A DNA stretch of 64,000 nucleotides from assembly GCF_022288725.1 (NCBI RefSeq), contig NZ_JAKNTA010000004.1:62001-126000 (forward strand), read 5' to 3'. Shown piece after piece: positions 33,287 to 42,540 of the stretch. Position 1 is the first letter of the stretch; each line of letters begins with the position of its first letter. Under the pieces are notes generated by a model. It did no database searches. It saw nothing but the letters and a program-made list of their open reading frames with translations, and was not told the origin of the DNA. The position numbers and the translations under genes were made by a program. The DNA is from Kitasatospora sp. A2-31 (GTDB lineage Bacteria > Actinomycetota > Actinomycetes > Streptomycetales > Streptomycetaceae).

Positions 33287-33330
33287 AAAGTCCTGGTCGG
33301 CCTTGGCTGACCAGGACTTTTCGTGTTCTT
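33287..33330 (+). terminator. intrinsic terminator of the pyr operon
   Basis: AAAGTCCTGGTC (33287-33298) pairs exactly with GACCAGGACTTT (33309-33320), followed by TTCGTGTTCTT (from 33320). This 12-bp stem plus U-rich tail is one of the few classical Rho-independent terminators in the window. Confidence 0.85.
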
Positions 33331-33333
33331 TTC

Positions 33334-33362
33334 CTGACGTGGCGCCGCAATCCGGGTAGTGT
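33334..33362 (+). promoter_or_regulatory. candidate HrdB-type promoter for ihf
   Basis: CTGACG (33334-33339), a 17-nt spacer and TAGTGT (33357-33362) lie directly after the pyr terminator and about 135 nt before the ihf start. Confidence 0.45.
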
Positions 33363-33500
33363 CCGGCGATAGGTCATCGAAGAACGGCGATTCCCGCTGC
33401 TCTCGCAGGTCAGAGCCGTCGGCATCCCCTGCGGCCGGTGGCCGAGGAACCAAACCAGTCATAGCTCAATCCCTTCCTTCCACACCCTGAGGTGAACGGC

Positions 33501-33827
33501 GTGGCTCTTCCGCCCCTTACCCCTGAACAGCGCACCGCCGCGCTCGCCAAGGCCGCCGAGGCTCGCCGGGAGCGCGCCGAGGTCAAGAACCGGCTCAAGC
33601 ACTCCGGCGCCTCCCTGCACGAGGTGATCAAGGCCGGCAAGGCCGACAACGACGTCATCGGCAAGATGAAGGTCTCGGCCCTGCTGGAGTCCCTGCCCGG
33701 CGTCGGCAAGGTCCGGGCCAAGCAGATCATGGAACGCCTCGGCATCAGCGAGAGCCGCCGCGTCCGTGGTCTCGGCACGAACCAGATCGCCTCCCTGGAG
33801 CGGGAGTTCGGCGGCGGTGCCGCCTGA
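33501..33827 (+). CDS. ihf: actinobacterial integration host factor (sIHF/mIHF)
   Basis: A 108-residue nucleoid-associated DNA-bending protein, unrelated to the HU/IHF fold. GTG 33501 gives [11 protein letters not shown], the conserved streptomycete N-terminus, with TGAGG upstream; the GTG at 33492 is less likely. A long helix ([16 protein letters not shown]) precedes the helix-two-turns-helix [20 protein letters not shown] that contacts DNA. It influences topology and development in streptomycetes. gmk follows 49 nt later. Confidence 0.95.
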   Translation: MALPPLTPEQRTAALAKAAEARRERAEVKNRLKHSGASLHEVIKAGKADNDVIGKMKVSALLESLPGVGKVRAKQIMERLGISESRRVRGLGTNQIASLEREFGGGAA

Positions 33828-33841
33828 CCGTGCCCCCGTGG

Positions 33842-33870
33842 TCCCGGGATCGTCCGCGATCCGGGATAAT
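33842..33870 (+). promoter_or_regulatory. candidate gmk promoter with inverted repeat
   Basis: GATAAT (33865-33870) lies 6 nt before the gmk ATG, fitting a leaderless start. TCCCGGGATCG (33842-33852) and CGATCCGGGAT (33857-33867) form an inverted repeat with one bulged G that overlaps the promoter. Confidence 0.45.
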
Positions 33871-33876
33871 CGGTGC

Positions 33877-34434
33877 ATGAGTGAGCGTCCGCGGCTGACC
33901 GTGCTCTCCGGCCCCTCGGGGGTCGGCAAGAGCACGGTCGTCGCTCATATGAGGAAGAAGCACCCCGAGGTCTGGCTCTCGGTGTCGGCGACGACCCGCC
34001 ACCCGAGGCCCGGCGAGCAGAACGGGGTCCAGTACCACTTCGTCGACAACGACGAGTTCGACAAGCTGATCGCCAACGGCGAACTGCTGGAGTGGGCCGT
34101 CTTCGCCGGCAACCGCTATGGCACCCCCCGCTCGGCCGTGCTGGAGAAGCTGGAGCGCGGCGAGCCCGTCCTGCTGGAGATCGACCTGCAGGGCGCCCGC
34201 CAGGTGCGCGAGTCGATGCCCGACGCCCAGCTGGTCTTCCTGGCCCCGCCGAGCTGGGACGAGCTGGTCCGCCGGCTGACCGGCCGCGGCACCGAGCCGC
34301 AGGACGTGATCGCGAAGCGCCTGGAGGCCGCCAAGGTCGAGCTGGCCGCCGAGCCCGAGTTCGACACGACCCTGGTCAACACCTCCGTCGAGCAGGTGGC
34401 GGCCGAACTGCTAGCCTTGCTCGGTGTAGGCTGA
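33877..34434 (+). CDS. gmk: guanylate kinase
   Basis: A 185-residue P-loop kinase converting GMP to GDP. Walker A is [12 protein letters not shown], followed by [19 protein letters not shown] (GMP site) and [15 protein letters not shown] 33877 has no Shine-Dalgarno; a -10-like GATAAT 6 nt upstream suggests leaderless translation. It precedes rpoZ by 37 nt, the common gmk-rpoZ pairing. Confidence 0.95.
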   Translation: MSERPRLTVLSGPSGVGKSTVVAHMRKKHPEVWLSVSATTRHPRPGEQNGVQYHFVDNDEFDKLIANGELLEWAVFAGNRYGTPRSAVLEKLERGEPVLLEIDLQGARQVRESMPDAQLVFLAPPSWDELVRRLTGRGTEPQDVIAKRLEAAKVELAAEPEFDTTLVNTSVEQVAAELLALLGVG

Positions 34435-34471
34435 CCTGTCTGTGTTTTCCACCCTTTCGGAAGGTTTTCGC

Positions 34472-34738
34472 GTGTCCTCTTCCATGACCGCGCCCGAGGG
34501 CATCATCAACCCGCCGATCGACGAGCTGCTCGAGGCCACCGACTCCAAGTACAGCCTCGTGATCTACGCCGCCAAGCGCGCGCGGCAGATCAACGCCTAC
34601 TACTCGCAGCTCGGTGAGGGCCTGCTGGAGTACGTCGGCCCGCTGGTCGACACCCACGTGCACGAGAAGCCGCTGTCGATCGCGCTGCGCGAGATCAACG
34701 CGGGCATGCTGACCGCCGAGGCGGTCGAGGCGGCCTGA
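34472..34738 (+). CDS. rpoZ: RNA polymerase omega subunit
   Basis: An 88-residue omega subunit that aids RNA polymerase assembly. GTG 34472 ([20 protein letters not shown]) follows GGAAGG; an earlier in-frame start at 34442 has no ribosome site. Family features are the [16 protein letters not shown] helix and [15 protein letters not shown]. The 16-bp hairpin after the gene is a clear terminator. Confidence 0.95.
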   Translation: MSSSMTAPEGIINPPIDELLEATDSKYSLVIYAAKRARQINAYYSQLGEGLLEYVGPLVDTHVHEKPLSIALREINAGMLTAEAVEAA

Positions 34739-34752
34739 GCCGGTGCCTTCTG

Positions 34753-34789
34753 CGAAGGGCCCGTCGGACTCGTTCCGACGGGCCCTTCG
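34753..34789 (+). terminator. terminator after rpoZ
   Basis: CGAAGGGCCCGTCGGA (34753-34768) pairs exactly with TCCGACGGGCCCTTCG (34774-34789) around a 5-nt loop, 14 nt after the stop. Confidence 0.75.
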
Positions 34790-34895
34790 GCGTTCCCGGC
34801 CCCGTCCGCGCGCCGGCTCCGGCCGGTGTGCGGGGCACCACAGTGCAGGTGCTCGCCGGAGGGCCGTAGGGTGAGCACGTCCCGAGCGAGGAGAG

Positions 34896-36155
34896 ATGGG
34901 GAGCATGAGCGCGAGCACGGACGCGAGCACTGACCGGGCGGACGCCCCGCGCGTCGTCCTCGGCGTCAGCGGGGGCATCGCCGCGTACAAGGCGTGCGAG
35001 GTGCTGCGGCGCTTCACCGAGTCCGGCCACCAGGTCACCGTGGTGCCCACCGAGGCCGCACTGCACTTCGTCGGCGAGGCCACCTGGGCCGCGCTCTCCG
35101 GCCGCCCGGCCGCCACCGAGACCTGGGACCGCGTGCACGAGGTGCCGCACGTGCGGATCGGGCAGAACGCCGACCTGGTCGTGGTCGCCCCCGCCACCGC
35201 CGACCTGATGGCCAAGGCCGCCCACGGCCTCGCCGACGACCTGCTCACCAACACCCTGCTCACCGCGCGCTGCCCGGTCGTCCTCGCGCCGGCGATGCAC
35301 ACCGAGATGTGGGAGCACCCGGCCACCCGGGAGAACGTCGCCACCCTGCGCCGCCGGGGCGTGATCGTGCTGGAGCCCGCCGTCGGCCGGCTGACCGGCA
35401 AGGACACCGGCAAGGGGCGGCTGCCCGAGCCGTCCGCGATCTTCGACGCCTGCCGGGCGGTGCTGCGCCGCGGCGGGCCGGTGGCCACCGACCTGGCCGG
35501 CCGGCACGTCGTCGTCTCGGCGGGCGGCACCCGGGAGCCGCTGGACCCGGTGCGCTTCCTCGGCAACCGCTCCTCCGGCAAGCAGGGCTACGCGCTCGCC
35601 ACGACCGCCGCCGCCCGCGGCGCCCGCGTGACGTTGGTCTCGGCCAACGCCGAGCTGCCCGACCCGGCCGGGGTCGACGTGGTGCACGTGTCGACCGCGC
35701 TGGAGCTGCGCGAGGCGGCGCTGAAGGCCGCCGCGGACGCGGACGCCGTGGTCATGGCCGCGGCGGTCGCCGACTTCCGGCCCGCGGAGTACGCCACCGG
35801 CAAGATCAAGAAGGTGGAGGGGGTCGAACCGGCGCCCGTCGCGCTGGTGCGCAACCCCGACGTCCTGGCGGAGATCTCCGCCCACCGCCCCCGTTCGGCC
35901 CAGCTCGTCGTCGGTTTCGCGGCGGAGACCGACGACGTGCTCGCCAACGGCCGCGCCAAGCTCGCCCGCAAGGGCTGCGACCTGCTGGTCGTCAACGAGG
36001 TCGGCAACGGCAAGGCGTTCGGCCAGGACGTCAACGAGGCCGTCGTGCTGGGCGCGGACGGCAGCGAGACGCCCGTTCCGGTGGGGCCCAAGGAAGCCCT
36101 CGCCGACGTCGTCTGGGACCTGGTCGCCGAACGGCTGAATCCGGTCGCGGACTGA
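34896..36155 (+). CDS. coaBC: bifunctional phosphopantothenoylcysteine decarboxylase / phosphopantothenate-cysteine ligase
   Basis: A 419-residue fusion catalysing two coenzyme A steps. The N-terminal CoaC flavoprotein half has VSGGIAAYKACEVLRR, the catalytic His in HVRIGQNADL and the APAMHTEMW motif. The C-terminal CoaB half has SAGGTREPLDPVRFLGNRSS and the KIKK substrate loop. Start is either ATG 34896 (only 2 nt after AGGAG) or ATG 34905; three residues differ. It lies between rpoZ and metK as in other actinobacteria. Confidence 0.95.
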   Translation: MGSMSASTDASTDRADAPRVVLGVSGGIAAYKACEVLRRFTESGHQVTVVPTEAALHFVGEATWAALSGRPAATETWDRVHEVPHVRIGQNADLVVVAPATADLMAKAAHGLADDLLTNTLLTARCPVVLAPAMHTEMWEHPATRENVATLRRRGVIVLEPAVGRLTGKDTGKGRLPEPSAIFDACRAVLRRGGPVATDLAGRHVVVSAGGTREPLDPVRFLGNRSSGKQGYALATTAAARGARVTLVSANAELPDPAGVDVVHVSTALELREAALKAAADADAVVMAAAVADFRPAEYATGKIKKVEGVEPAPVALVRNPDVLAEISAHRPRSAQLVVGFAAETDDVLANGRAKLARKGCDLLVVNEVGNGKAFGQDVNEAVVLGADGSETPVPVGPKEALADVVWDLVAERLNPVAD

Positions 36156-36220
36156 TCTCGTAGGGTGGATGTTCGGTCTCCAATTCCGGAATCGCGTGCC
36201 GATTGTCGGTAGCTGACCGT

Positions 36221-36226
36221 TACACT
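36221..36226 (+). promoter_or_regulatory. candidate -10 element for metK
   Basis: TACACT lies 80 nt upstream of the metK start in a comparatively AT-rich 150-nt leader; GTGCCG about 18 nt upstream could be a weak -35. No SAM riboswitch motif was recognised. Confidence 0.3.
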
Positions 36227-36305
36227 CCAGGAATCAAGTCTTTCCGGATGTCCCCGGTTCGCCGGGGGCCTTCAGTCAGCAGCCGCTGCAACCCCAGGGA
36301 GCGCT

Positions 36306-37514
36306 GTGTCTCGCCGCCTGTTCACCTCGGAGTCCGTGACCGAGGGACACCCCGACAAGATCGCTGACCAGATCAGCGACACCATCCTTGACGCGCTTCT
36401 GCGCGAGGACCCGACCTCCCGGGTCGCCGTGGAGACGCTCATCACCACCGGCCAGGTGCACGTGGCCGGCGAGGTGACCACCAAGGCGTACGCGCCGATC
36501 GCCCAGCTCGTCCGGGACAAGATCCTGGAGATCGGCTACGACAGCTCCAAGAAGGGCTTCGACGGCGCCTCCTGCGGCGTCTCGGTGTCCATCGGTGCGC
36601 AGTCGCCCGACATCGCCCAGGGCGTCGACACCGCGTACGAGGCGCGCGTCGAGGGCGACGAGGACGACCTGGACAAGCAGGGCGCCGGCGACCAGGGCCT
36701 GATGTTCGGCTACGCCTCGGACGAGACCCCCGAGCTGATGCCGCTGCCGATCACCCTGGCGCACCGGCTCTCGCACCGCCTCTCCGAGGTCCGCAAGAAC
36801 GGGACCATCCCGTACCTGCGCCCCGACGGCAAGACCCAGGTCACCATCGAGTACGACGGCGACAAGGCCGTCCGCCTCGACACCGTGGTCGTCTCCTCGC
36901 AGCACGCCAGTGACATCGACCTGGACTCGCTGCTCACCCCGGACATCCGCGAGTTCGTCGTCGAGCCGGAGCTGAAGGCGCTCGCCGACCAGGGCATCAA
37001 GCTGGTGACCGAGGGCTACCGGCTGCTGGTCAACCCGACCGGCCGCTTCGAGATCGGCGGCCCGATGGGCGACGCCGGCCTCACCGGCCGCAAGATCATC
37101 ATCGACACCTACGGCGGCATGGCCCGCCACGGCGGCGGCGCCTTCTCCGGCAAGGACCCGTCCAAGGTGGACCGCTCGGCCGCGTACGCGATGCGCTGGG
37201 TGGCGAAGAACATCGTCGCCGCCGGCCTCGCCCGCCGTGCCGAGGTCCAGGTCGCGTACGCGATCGGCAAGGCCGAGCCGGTCGGCCTCTTCGTGGAGAC
37301 CTTCGGCACCGAGACCGTGCCGGTCCTCACGATCCAGAAGGCCGTCTCCGAGGTGTTCGACCTCCGCCCGGCCGCGATCATCCGCGACCTCGACCTGCTG
37401 CGCCCGATCTACGCCCAGACCGCCGCGTACGGCCACTTCGGCCGTGAGCTGCCGGACTTCACCTGGGAGCGGACCGACCGCGTCGAGCACCTGAAGAAGG
37501 CCGTGCAGGACTGA
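36306..37514 (+). CDS. metK: S-adenosylmethionine synthetase
   Basis: A 402-residue tetrameric enzyme making SAM from methionine and ATP, central to methylation and to antibiotic regulation in streptomycetes. Motifs are [26 protein letters not shown], and the phosphate loop [19 protein letters not shown] 36306 follows AGGGAGCGCT. A 17-bp hairpin ends the transcript. Confidence 0.97.
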   Translation: MSRRLFTSESVTEGHPDKIADQISDTILDALLREDPTSRVAVETLITTGQVHVAGEVTTKAYAPIAQLVRDKILEIGYDSSKKGFDGASCGVSVSIGAQSPDIAQGVDTAYEARVEGDEDDLDKQGAGDQGLMFGYASDETPELMPLPITLAHRLSHRLSEVRKNGTIPYLRPDGKTQVTIEYDGDKAVRLDTVVVSSQHASDIDLDSLLTPDIREFVVEPELKALADQGIKLVTEGYRLLVNPTGRFEIGGPMGDAGLTGRKIIIDTYGGMARHGGGAFSGKDPSKVDRSAAYAMRWVAKNIVAAGLARRAEVQVAYAIGKAEPVGLFVETFGTETVPVLTIQKAVSEVFDLRPAAIIRDLDLLRPIYAQTAAYGHFGRELPDFTWERTDRVEHLKKAVQD

Positions 37515-37533
37515 TCACCCGGTCCGCCCGTCC

Positions 37534-37571
37534 GCAGGCGGCGGCCACCGCACCCGGTGGCCGCCGCCTGC
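37534..37571. terminator. 17-bp perfect hairpin after metK
   Basis: GCAGGCGGCGGCCACCG (37534-37550) and CGGTGGCCGCCGCCTGC (37555-37571) flank a CACC tetraloop, 20 nt after metK. Confidence 0.75.
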
Positions 37572-37617
37572 GGCGTCTGCGCACGGTGTCGGTCCGACCT
37601 GGTAGTACTTGGTAACG

Positions 37618-39702
37618 ATGAGCAGCACAGGGGAGAACGGGGCGGCCGAGCCGGAGCAGCTCGCGTTCATCCGGGAGACGGTCAAGCGCGCCAAGCCGCG
37701 GACGTGGCGCGGCGCCAAGCGGGCCGAGCACCTGCCGGTCGCCCGGGTCGTGGTCGACAAGGGCGTGCTGACCATCGACAAGTTCTTCGACTACGAGGTG
37801 CCCGCCGCGATGGCGGACGAGGCGCAGCCCGGCGCCCGGGTCCGGGTCCGGTTCGGCGCCCGGGTGGTGAAGGGCCAGCGCGAGGGCGGTGAGCTGCACG
37901 ACGGCTTCATCGTCGCGCGGCTGGAGAAGAGCGACTTCCCCGGTCCGCTGGCGCCGCTCGCCCAGGTGCTCTCGCCCGAGCCGGTGCTCACCCCGCCGCT
38001 GCTGCGGCTCTGCCGCACCGTGGCCGACCGGTACGCCGGCACCCTGGCGGACGTGCTGCAACTGGCCGTCCCGCCCCGGCACGCCAAGGCCGAGGCCGAG
38101 CCCTCTCCGCCGCCCCGGCCCCGGCCGCCGGAGCCGGCGCCCGGCGGCTGGTCGCGCTACCCGGCCGGCCCGGACTTCCTCGCCTCGCTGGCCGGCGGCG
38201 GCTCGCCGCGCGCGGTCTGGACGGCGCTGCCCGGGCCCGGCTGGCCGTACGAGATCGCCCGTGCCGTCGCGGCCACCCTGGCGGGCGGGCGCGGCGCGCT
38301 GGTCGTCCTGCCGGACGGCCGGTCGGTGGCCCGGGTCGACCGGGCGCTGACCGAACTGCTGGGGGAGGGCATGCACGCCACCCTGGCGGCCGACCTCGGC
38401 CCGCGGGAGCGCTACCGGCGCTGGCTGGCGGTCAGCCGCGGCTCGGTCCACGCGGCCGTCGGTACCCGGGCGGCGATGTTCGCGCCGGTGCGCGACCTCG
38501 GCCTGGTGGTCGTCTGGTCCGACGGTGACGGCAGCCACAGCGATCCGCGCGCCCCGCACCCGCACGTGCGCGAGGTGGCGCTGCTGCGCGCAGCCGAGGA
38601 GGGCGCGGCCGTACTGCTCGGCGGGCACGCGGTGACGGTCGAGGGCGCCCAGCTGATCCGCACCGGGTGGGCCCGGCCGCTGGCCGCCGACCGGGAGACC
38701 GTGCGGCAGGTGGCGCCGCGGGTCCGCACCGTCACCGACCAGGACCAGCACCGGGACGCCGCGGCGCAGGCCGCCCGGCTGCCCTCGGTGGCCTGGGAGG
38801 CCGCCCGGGAGGCTCTGGCCAGCGGGGGTCCGGTGCTGATCCAGGTGCCGCGGCGCGGCTACGTCCCCAGGCTGGCGTGCGGGCGCTGCCGGACGCCGGC
38901 CCGCTGCCGGCGGTGCGAGGGTCCGCTGGAGGCGGCCGCCGCGGACGCGCCGCTGCAGTGCGGGTGGTGCGGCGCGGCGGAGCCGGACTGGCACTGCCCG
39001 GAGTGCGGCTCGTTCCGGCTGCGGGCCCAGGTGGTCGGCGCCCGGCGGACCGCGGAGGAGCTGGGCAAGGCGTTCCCGCGCGTGCCGGTCCGCACCTCGG
39101 GGCGGGACGCGGTGCTGGCCACCGTGCCCGACGAGCCGGCGCTGGTGATCTCCACTCCGGGCGCGGAGCCGGTGGTCGACGGCGGCGGCGGGTACGCGGC
39201 CGCGCTGCTGCTGGACGGCTGGGCGCTGCTGAGCCGCCCGGACCTGCGGGCGGGTGAGGAGACGCTGCGGCTCTGGCTGGCCGCCGCCGCGCTGGTGAAG
39301 CCGGCCACCGAGGGCGGCACCGTGGTGGTGGTCGCCGAGCCCACCGCGCGCCCGGTCCAGGCGCTGGTGCGGTGGGACCCGCTCGGCCACGCCGGGCTGG
39401 AGCTGGACGAACGGGCGCAGCTGCACTTCCCGCCGGTGTCGCGGATGGCGTCGGTCACCGGCAGTCCGGCGGCGGTGGCGGACCTGCTCGGGCTGATCCG
39501 GCTGCCCCCGGACGCGGACGTGCTGGGGCCGGTGCCGGTGCCGGCGCTGCGCGGTGAGGAGCAGGAGCGGGCGCTGCTGCGGGTGCCGCCCGGTCAGGGC
39601 GCCGCGCTGGCGGCGGCGCTCAAGGCGGCGCAGATCGCGCGGATCGCACTGCGGACGCCCGAGCCCGTGCGGGTGCGGATCGACCCCACGGACATCGGCT
39701 GA
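37618..39702 (+). CDS. priA: primosomal protein N' (PriA), actinobacterial form lacking helicase motifs
   Basis: A 694-residue PriA. The N-terminal 3'-DNA-binding domain (VARVVVDKGVLTIDKFFDYEVP) and the zinc-binding block (CGRC, CRRC, CGWC, CPEC) are intact. The ATPase core is degenerate: where GxGKT is expected the protein reads ALPGPGWPYEIARAV, and the DEEH box is replaced by WSDGDGSHSD. Actinobacterial PriA is commonly annotated as probable replication restart protein for this reason; it probably acts as a scaffold that recognises forks. ATG 37618 lacks a ribosome site, and TAGTAC lies 9 nt upstream. Confidence 0.93.
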   Translation: MSSTGENGAAEPEQLAFIRETVKRAKPRTWRGAKRAEHLPVARVVVDKGVLTIDKFFDYEVPAAMADEAQPGARVRVRFGARVVKGQREGGELHDGFIVARLEKSDFPGPLAPLAQVLSPEPVLTPPLLRLCRTVADRYAGTLADVLQLAVPPRHAKAEAEPSPPPRPRPPEPAPGGWSRYPAGPDFLASLAGGGSPRAVWTALPGPGWPYEIARAVAATLAGGRGALVVLPDGRSVARVDRALTELLGEGMHATLAADLGPRERYRRWLAVSRGSVHAAVGTRAAMFAPVRDLGLVVVWSDGDGSHSDPRAPHPHVREVALLRAAEEGAAVLLGGHAVTVEGAQLIRTGWARPLAADRETVRQVAPRVRTVTDQDQHRDAAAQAARLPSVAWEAAREALASGGPVLIQVPRRGYVPRLACGRCRTPARCRRCEGPLEAAAADAPLQCGWCGAAEPDWHCPECGSFRLRAQVVGARRTAEELGKAFPRVPVRTSGRDAVLATVPDEPALVISTPGAEPVVDGGGGYAAALLLDGWALLSRPDLRAGEETLRLWLAAAALVKPATEGGTVVVVAEPTARPVQALVRWDPLGHAGLELDERAQLHFPPVSRMASVTGSPAAVADLLGLIRLPPDADVLGPVPVPALRGEEQERALLRVPPGQGAALAAALKAAQIARIALRTPEPVRVRIDPTDIG

Positions 39703-39801
39703 GCCGGCTCGACACGGGGCGGGCCCGATCGCCTTTGCGGTGGCCCGCTCGACGGGGGGTGGGTCGGCCTCGGGCTCCGGGTGAGCCGGCCCGGGGCCTC
39801 G

Positions 39802-39861
39802 GCAGGTCGGCTTCGGGTGGGTCGACGTCGGGTGGGTCGGCTTCGGCTGGGTCGACCTGGG
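39802..39861. repeat. four 15-bp tandem repeats downstream of priA
   Basis: The units are GCAGGTCGGCTTCGG, GTGGGTCGACGTCGG, GTGGGTCGGCTTCGG and CTGGGTCGACCTGGG, contiguous, with more decayed copies on both sides (39757-39905). The segment is non-coding and lies between convergent genes. Confidence 0.75.
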
Positions 39862-39922
39862 GCTCCGGGTGGGCCGGCCTCGGGGGCCTCGGTGGGCTGG
39901 GCCGGAGCGGGGTGACGGACGG

Positions 39923-39959
39923 CGGGTGAGGAGCGGTCGGCTGCCCCGCTCCTCACCCG
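39923..39959. terminator. hairpin between priA and the HTH gene
   Basis: CGGGTGAGGAGCGG (39923-39936) pairs exactly with CCGCTCCTCACCCG (39946-39959); it probably serves both convergent genes. Confidence 0.65.
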
Positions 39960-39985
39960 GCACCCGCCGCGGGTGGGAGCCGCCC

Positions 39986-40588
39986 TCACCCGCGCAGCGG
40001 GAGGCCGGTGCGGTCGAGGGGAGCCCGCTCGTGGGCGGCGCGGTCCAGCGCCGCACGGTCCAGGCCGCCCTGGCGGGCCGCCGGGACGGTCGCGGCCAGA
40101 CCCGTCGGGGCCAGCCCGGTCGGGGCGGGCGCCGCGGCGGGCAGCTCCTCCGAGCGGTCCGGCCGGCCCGGCCCCGGGACCCCCGGGACGGCTGCGCCGG
40201 CCGGGGCCGGAACCCCGCCCGCCGCCAGCAGCTCGCTGGCCGGCCGGCGCATCCCGTACCGGCGGTGCACCGCCTGCTTGGTGACGCCGAGCGCCGAGCC
40301 CACCGAGTCCCAGGAGAATCCCAGCGCCCGGTCGAACTCGACCGCCGCCGCCACCAGCGTCTCGACGCTCTCGCGCAGCTCCTGCGCCAGGCGCACGGTC
40401 GGCGCCGGCGCCCGTCCGTACACCACGAACCCGGCCGAGGTGCTCGGTCGGCGCGGCCGGTAGACGTTGCCCAGTTGGGCGGTGAGCGTCCGCAGCGCGT
40501 CGACCTGCCGCCTCACCCGCTCGATGTCCCGCACCAGCAGGTGCAGGCTCGCCCGCGCCCGGGCGTCGTGGTTGATCTGCTCGGCCAT
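39986..40588 (-). CDS. small helix-turn-helix protein, conserved in streptomycetes
   Basis: A 200-residue protein starting at ATG 40588. The first 60 residues are helical and charged ([20 protein letters not shown]). Residues about 85-115 hold a sigma-like or homeodomain-like HTH ([22 protein letters not shown]). The C-terminal 80 residues are Pro/Ala/Gly-rich and probably disordered. No ligand domain is seen. An inverted repeat 67 bp upstream (40655-40672) is a possible self-operator. The target is unknown. Confidence 0.75.
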   Translation of the reverse strand: MAEQINHDARARASLHLLVRDIERVRRQVDALRTLTAQLGNVYRPRRPSTSAGFVVYGRAPAPTVRLAQELRESVETLVAAAVEFDRALGFSWDSVGSALGVTKQAVHRRYGMRRPASELLAAGGVPAPAGAAVPGVPGPGRPDRSEELPAAAPAPTGLAPTGLAATVPAARQGGLDRAALDRAAHERAPLDRTGLPLRG

Positions 40589-40654
40589 GGCCTACGTGCC
40601 ACCTTCCGTACGGTCAGCTCGGCCGGAGCGCGGTGTCCCGCGCGCCCCGGCCCC

Positions 40655-40672
40655 GGTCAATCCCACTTGACC
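40655..40672. promoter_or_regulatory. inverted repeat between HTH gene and def
   Basis: GGTCAA-TCCCAC-TTGACC is a perfect 6+6 repeat. TTGACC resembles a -35 on either strand, but no -10 is convincing. Confidence 0.4.
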
Positions 40673-40854
40673 AACGCCGGACCGGGGGCCGGGGTCACGC
40701 AGCCGGGCCAGTCGGGATATGCCAGATCCCCGGGCACGGCCGGAGCGGGCCGCCCGCGATTGCATAGACTTGCCGGTGGCCGGCCCGACGACCGGCGCAG
40801 GCACCCGGCAGACCGAACCCCCGACGACCCCCGACGGACAGGAGCCCGACCCCC

Positions 40855-41400
40855 GTGGCGATCCAGCCGATCCGCATCTTCGGAGACCCGGTCCTGCGGG
40901 CCACCGCCCGACCGGTGACCACCTTCGACAAGGAGCTGCGCAACCTCGTCCGGGACCTCACCGACACCATGCTCGACGCCCCCGGCGCAGGCCTGGCCGC
41001 GCCCCAACTCGGCGTCTCCCTGAGGGTGTTCACCTACCACGTGGACGGCGTCACCGGGCACCTGATCAACCCCGACCTGTCGCTCACCGAGGAGGAGCAG
41101 GAGGGCCCCGAGGGCTGCCTCTCGCTGCCCGGGCTGCGCTACGACACCAAGCGGGCCTACGGGGTGGTCGCCAAGGGCTTCAACATGTACGGCGACCCGG
41201 TCACCGTCGAGGGCACTCGACTGCTGGCCCGCTGCATCCAGCACGAGACCGACCACCTCGACGGCATCATCTTCATCGACCGCCTCGACCGCGAGCAGCG
41301 CAAGGCAGCACTGAAGGCGATCCGGGAGACCGACTGGGGCGGCGGGCCCGCGCCCGTGGTCAAGGTGTCGCCGCACAGCACCTTCGGCTCCGCCCGCTGA
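40855..41400 (+). CDS. def: peptide deformylase
   Basis: A 181-residue metalloenzyme removing the formyl group from nascent N-termini. All three motifs are present: GAGLAAPQLGV, EGCLSLPG (Cys ligand) and HETDHLDG (HExxH). GTG 40855 has AGGAG 11 nt upstream. It pairs functionally with fmt, 55 nt downstream, which adds the same formyl group to initiator tRNA. Confidence 0.96.
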   Translation: MAIQPIRIFGDPVLRATARPVTTFDKELRNLVRDLTDTMLDAPGAGLAAPQLGVSLRVFTYHVDGVTGHLINPDLSLTEEEQEGPEGCLSLPGLRYDTKRAYGVVAKGFNMYGDPVTVEGTRLLARCIQHETDHLDGIIFIDRLDREQRKAALKAIRETDWGGGPAPVVKVSPHSTFGSAR

Positions 41401-41455
41401 TTCCACGCCAGTTCGCTGGCTGTTCTCCGAAGTCCCGTAAACTGAAAGGCACTTG

Positions 41456-42394
41456 ATGCGCCTCGTGTTCGCCGGCACCCCCGAGGTCGCCGTTCCCGCC
41501 CTGGACGCCCTGCTCGCCTCCGACCGGCACGAGGTCGTCGCGGTGGTCCCCCGCCCCGACGCCCCCGCCGGCCGCGGCCGCAAGCTGGTCGCCAGCCCCG
41601 TCGCCCAGCGCGCCGAGGAGGCCGGGATCGAGGTCCTCAAGCCGGCGAAGCCCAGCGACCCGGACTTCGTCGCCCGCCTCACCGAACTCGCCCCCGACTG
41701 CTGCCCCGTGGTCGCCTACGGCGCGCTGCTGCGGCCCGGCACCCTGGAGATCCCCAAGCACGGCTGGGTGAACCTGCACTTCTCGCTGCTCCCCGCCTGG
41801 CGCGGGGCCGCCCCGGTGCAGCACGCGGTGCTGGCCGGCGACGAGGTCACCGGAGCGTCCACCTTCCTGATCGAGCAGGGCCTGGACTCCGGCCCGGTCT
41901 ACGGTGTCATCACCGAGGAGGTCCGCCCCACCGACACCAGCGGCGAGCTCCTGGACCGCCTCGCGCACTCCGGTGCGCGCCTGCTCGCCGCCACCATGGA
42001 CGGCATCGCCGACGGCTCCCTGCACGCCGTGCCGCAGCCCGCCGAGGGCGTCACCCTCGCGCCGAAGATCGCCGTCGAGGACGCCCGGATCGACTGGACC
42101 CACCCCGCCCTGCGGGTCGACCGCGTGGTGCGCGGCTGCGCCCCGGCCCCCGGCGCCTGGACGGTGTTCCGCGGTGAGCGGCTGAAGATCACCGGCCCGG
42201 TGAAGCTGCTGCCGGACGCGTCCGAGCTCGCCCCCGGGGAGCTGGCCGTCGGCAAGAACAGCGTCCGCGTCGGCACCGGCAGCCACGAGGTCGAGCTGGG
42301 CGAGGTGCGGCCGCAGGGCAAGAAGGCGATGCGCGCCGCGGACTGGGCGCGCGGGGCGCGGATCGAGTCCGGCGAGCGGTTCGGCGAGGGCTGA
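41456..42394 (+). CDS. fmt: methionyl-tRNA formyltransferase
   Basis: A 312-residue enzyme formylating Met-tRNA with 10-formyl-THF. The Rossmann start is [19 protein letters not shown]; catalytic [15 protein letters not shown] and the C-terminal OB-like domain follow. ATG 41456 follows GAAAGG by 6 nt; a TTG one codon earlier is less likely. def-fmt-rsmB is the standard order. Confidence 0.96.
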   Translation: MRLVFAGTPEVAVPALDALLASDRHEVVAVVPRPDAPAGRGRKLVASPVAQRAEEAGIEVLKPAKPSDPDFVARLTELAPDCCPVVAYGALLRPGTLEIPKHGWVNLHFSLLPAWRGAAPVQHAVLAGDEVTGASTFLIEQGLDSGPVYGVITEEVRPTDTSGELLDRLAHSGARLLAATMDGIADGSLHAVPQPAEGVTLAPKIAVEDARIDWTHPALRVDRVVRGCAPAPGAWTVFRGERLKITGPVKLLPDASELAPGELAVGKNSVRVGTGSHEVELGEVRPQGKKAMRAADWARGARIESGERFGEG

Positions 42395-42540
42395 CCCGCC
42401 CCGGGCCGGCGGCCCGGTCGGCCACCCGGCCGGCTCCAGCATCCCCGCACCGTCGCCCGGGGGCCCGGGCCCCGGCCGGGGGCCGGGTTTCGCGTTACTG
42501 TTCCCTTGATAACCACCGCAGCACTTTGAGGCACACAGCT

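Larger units (their letters stand above)
33175..33500. other. pyrF-ihf intergenic region
   Basis: A 326-bp gap holding a strong terminator (33287-33330) and a candidate promoter (33334-33362) for ihf; the remaining 130 nt is ihf leader with a GTG at 33492 that I do not take as the start. No other gene is supported. Confidence 0.6.

Noticed and set aside
33492..33500. GTG 33492 as ihf start
   Set aside because: Would add three residues before the conserved [10 protein letters not shown] and would place TGAGG on the codon itself.
36156..36305. SAM riboswitch before metK
   Set aside because: None of the conserved SAM-I, SAM-II or SAM-IV blocks could be recognised; the leader is short.
39757..39905. 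CRISPR-like array
   Set aside because: Units are 15 bp, contiguous and without unique spacers; no cas genes in the window.
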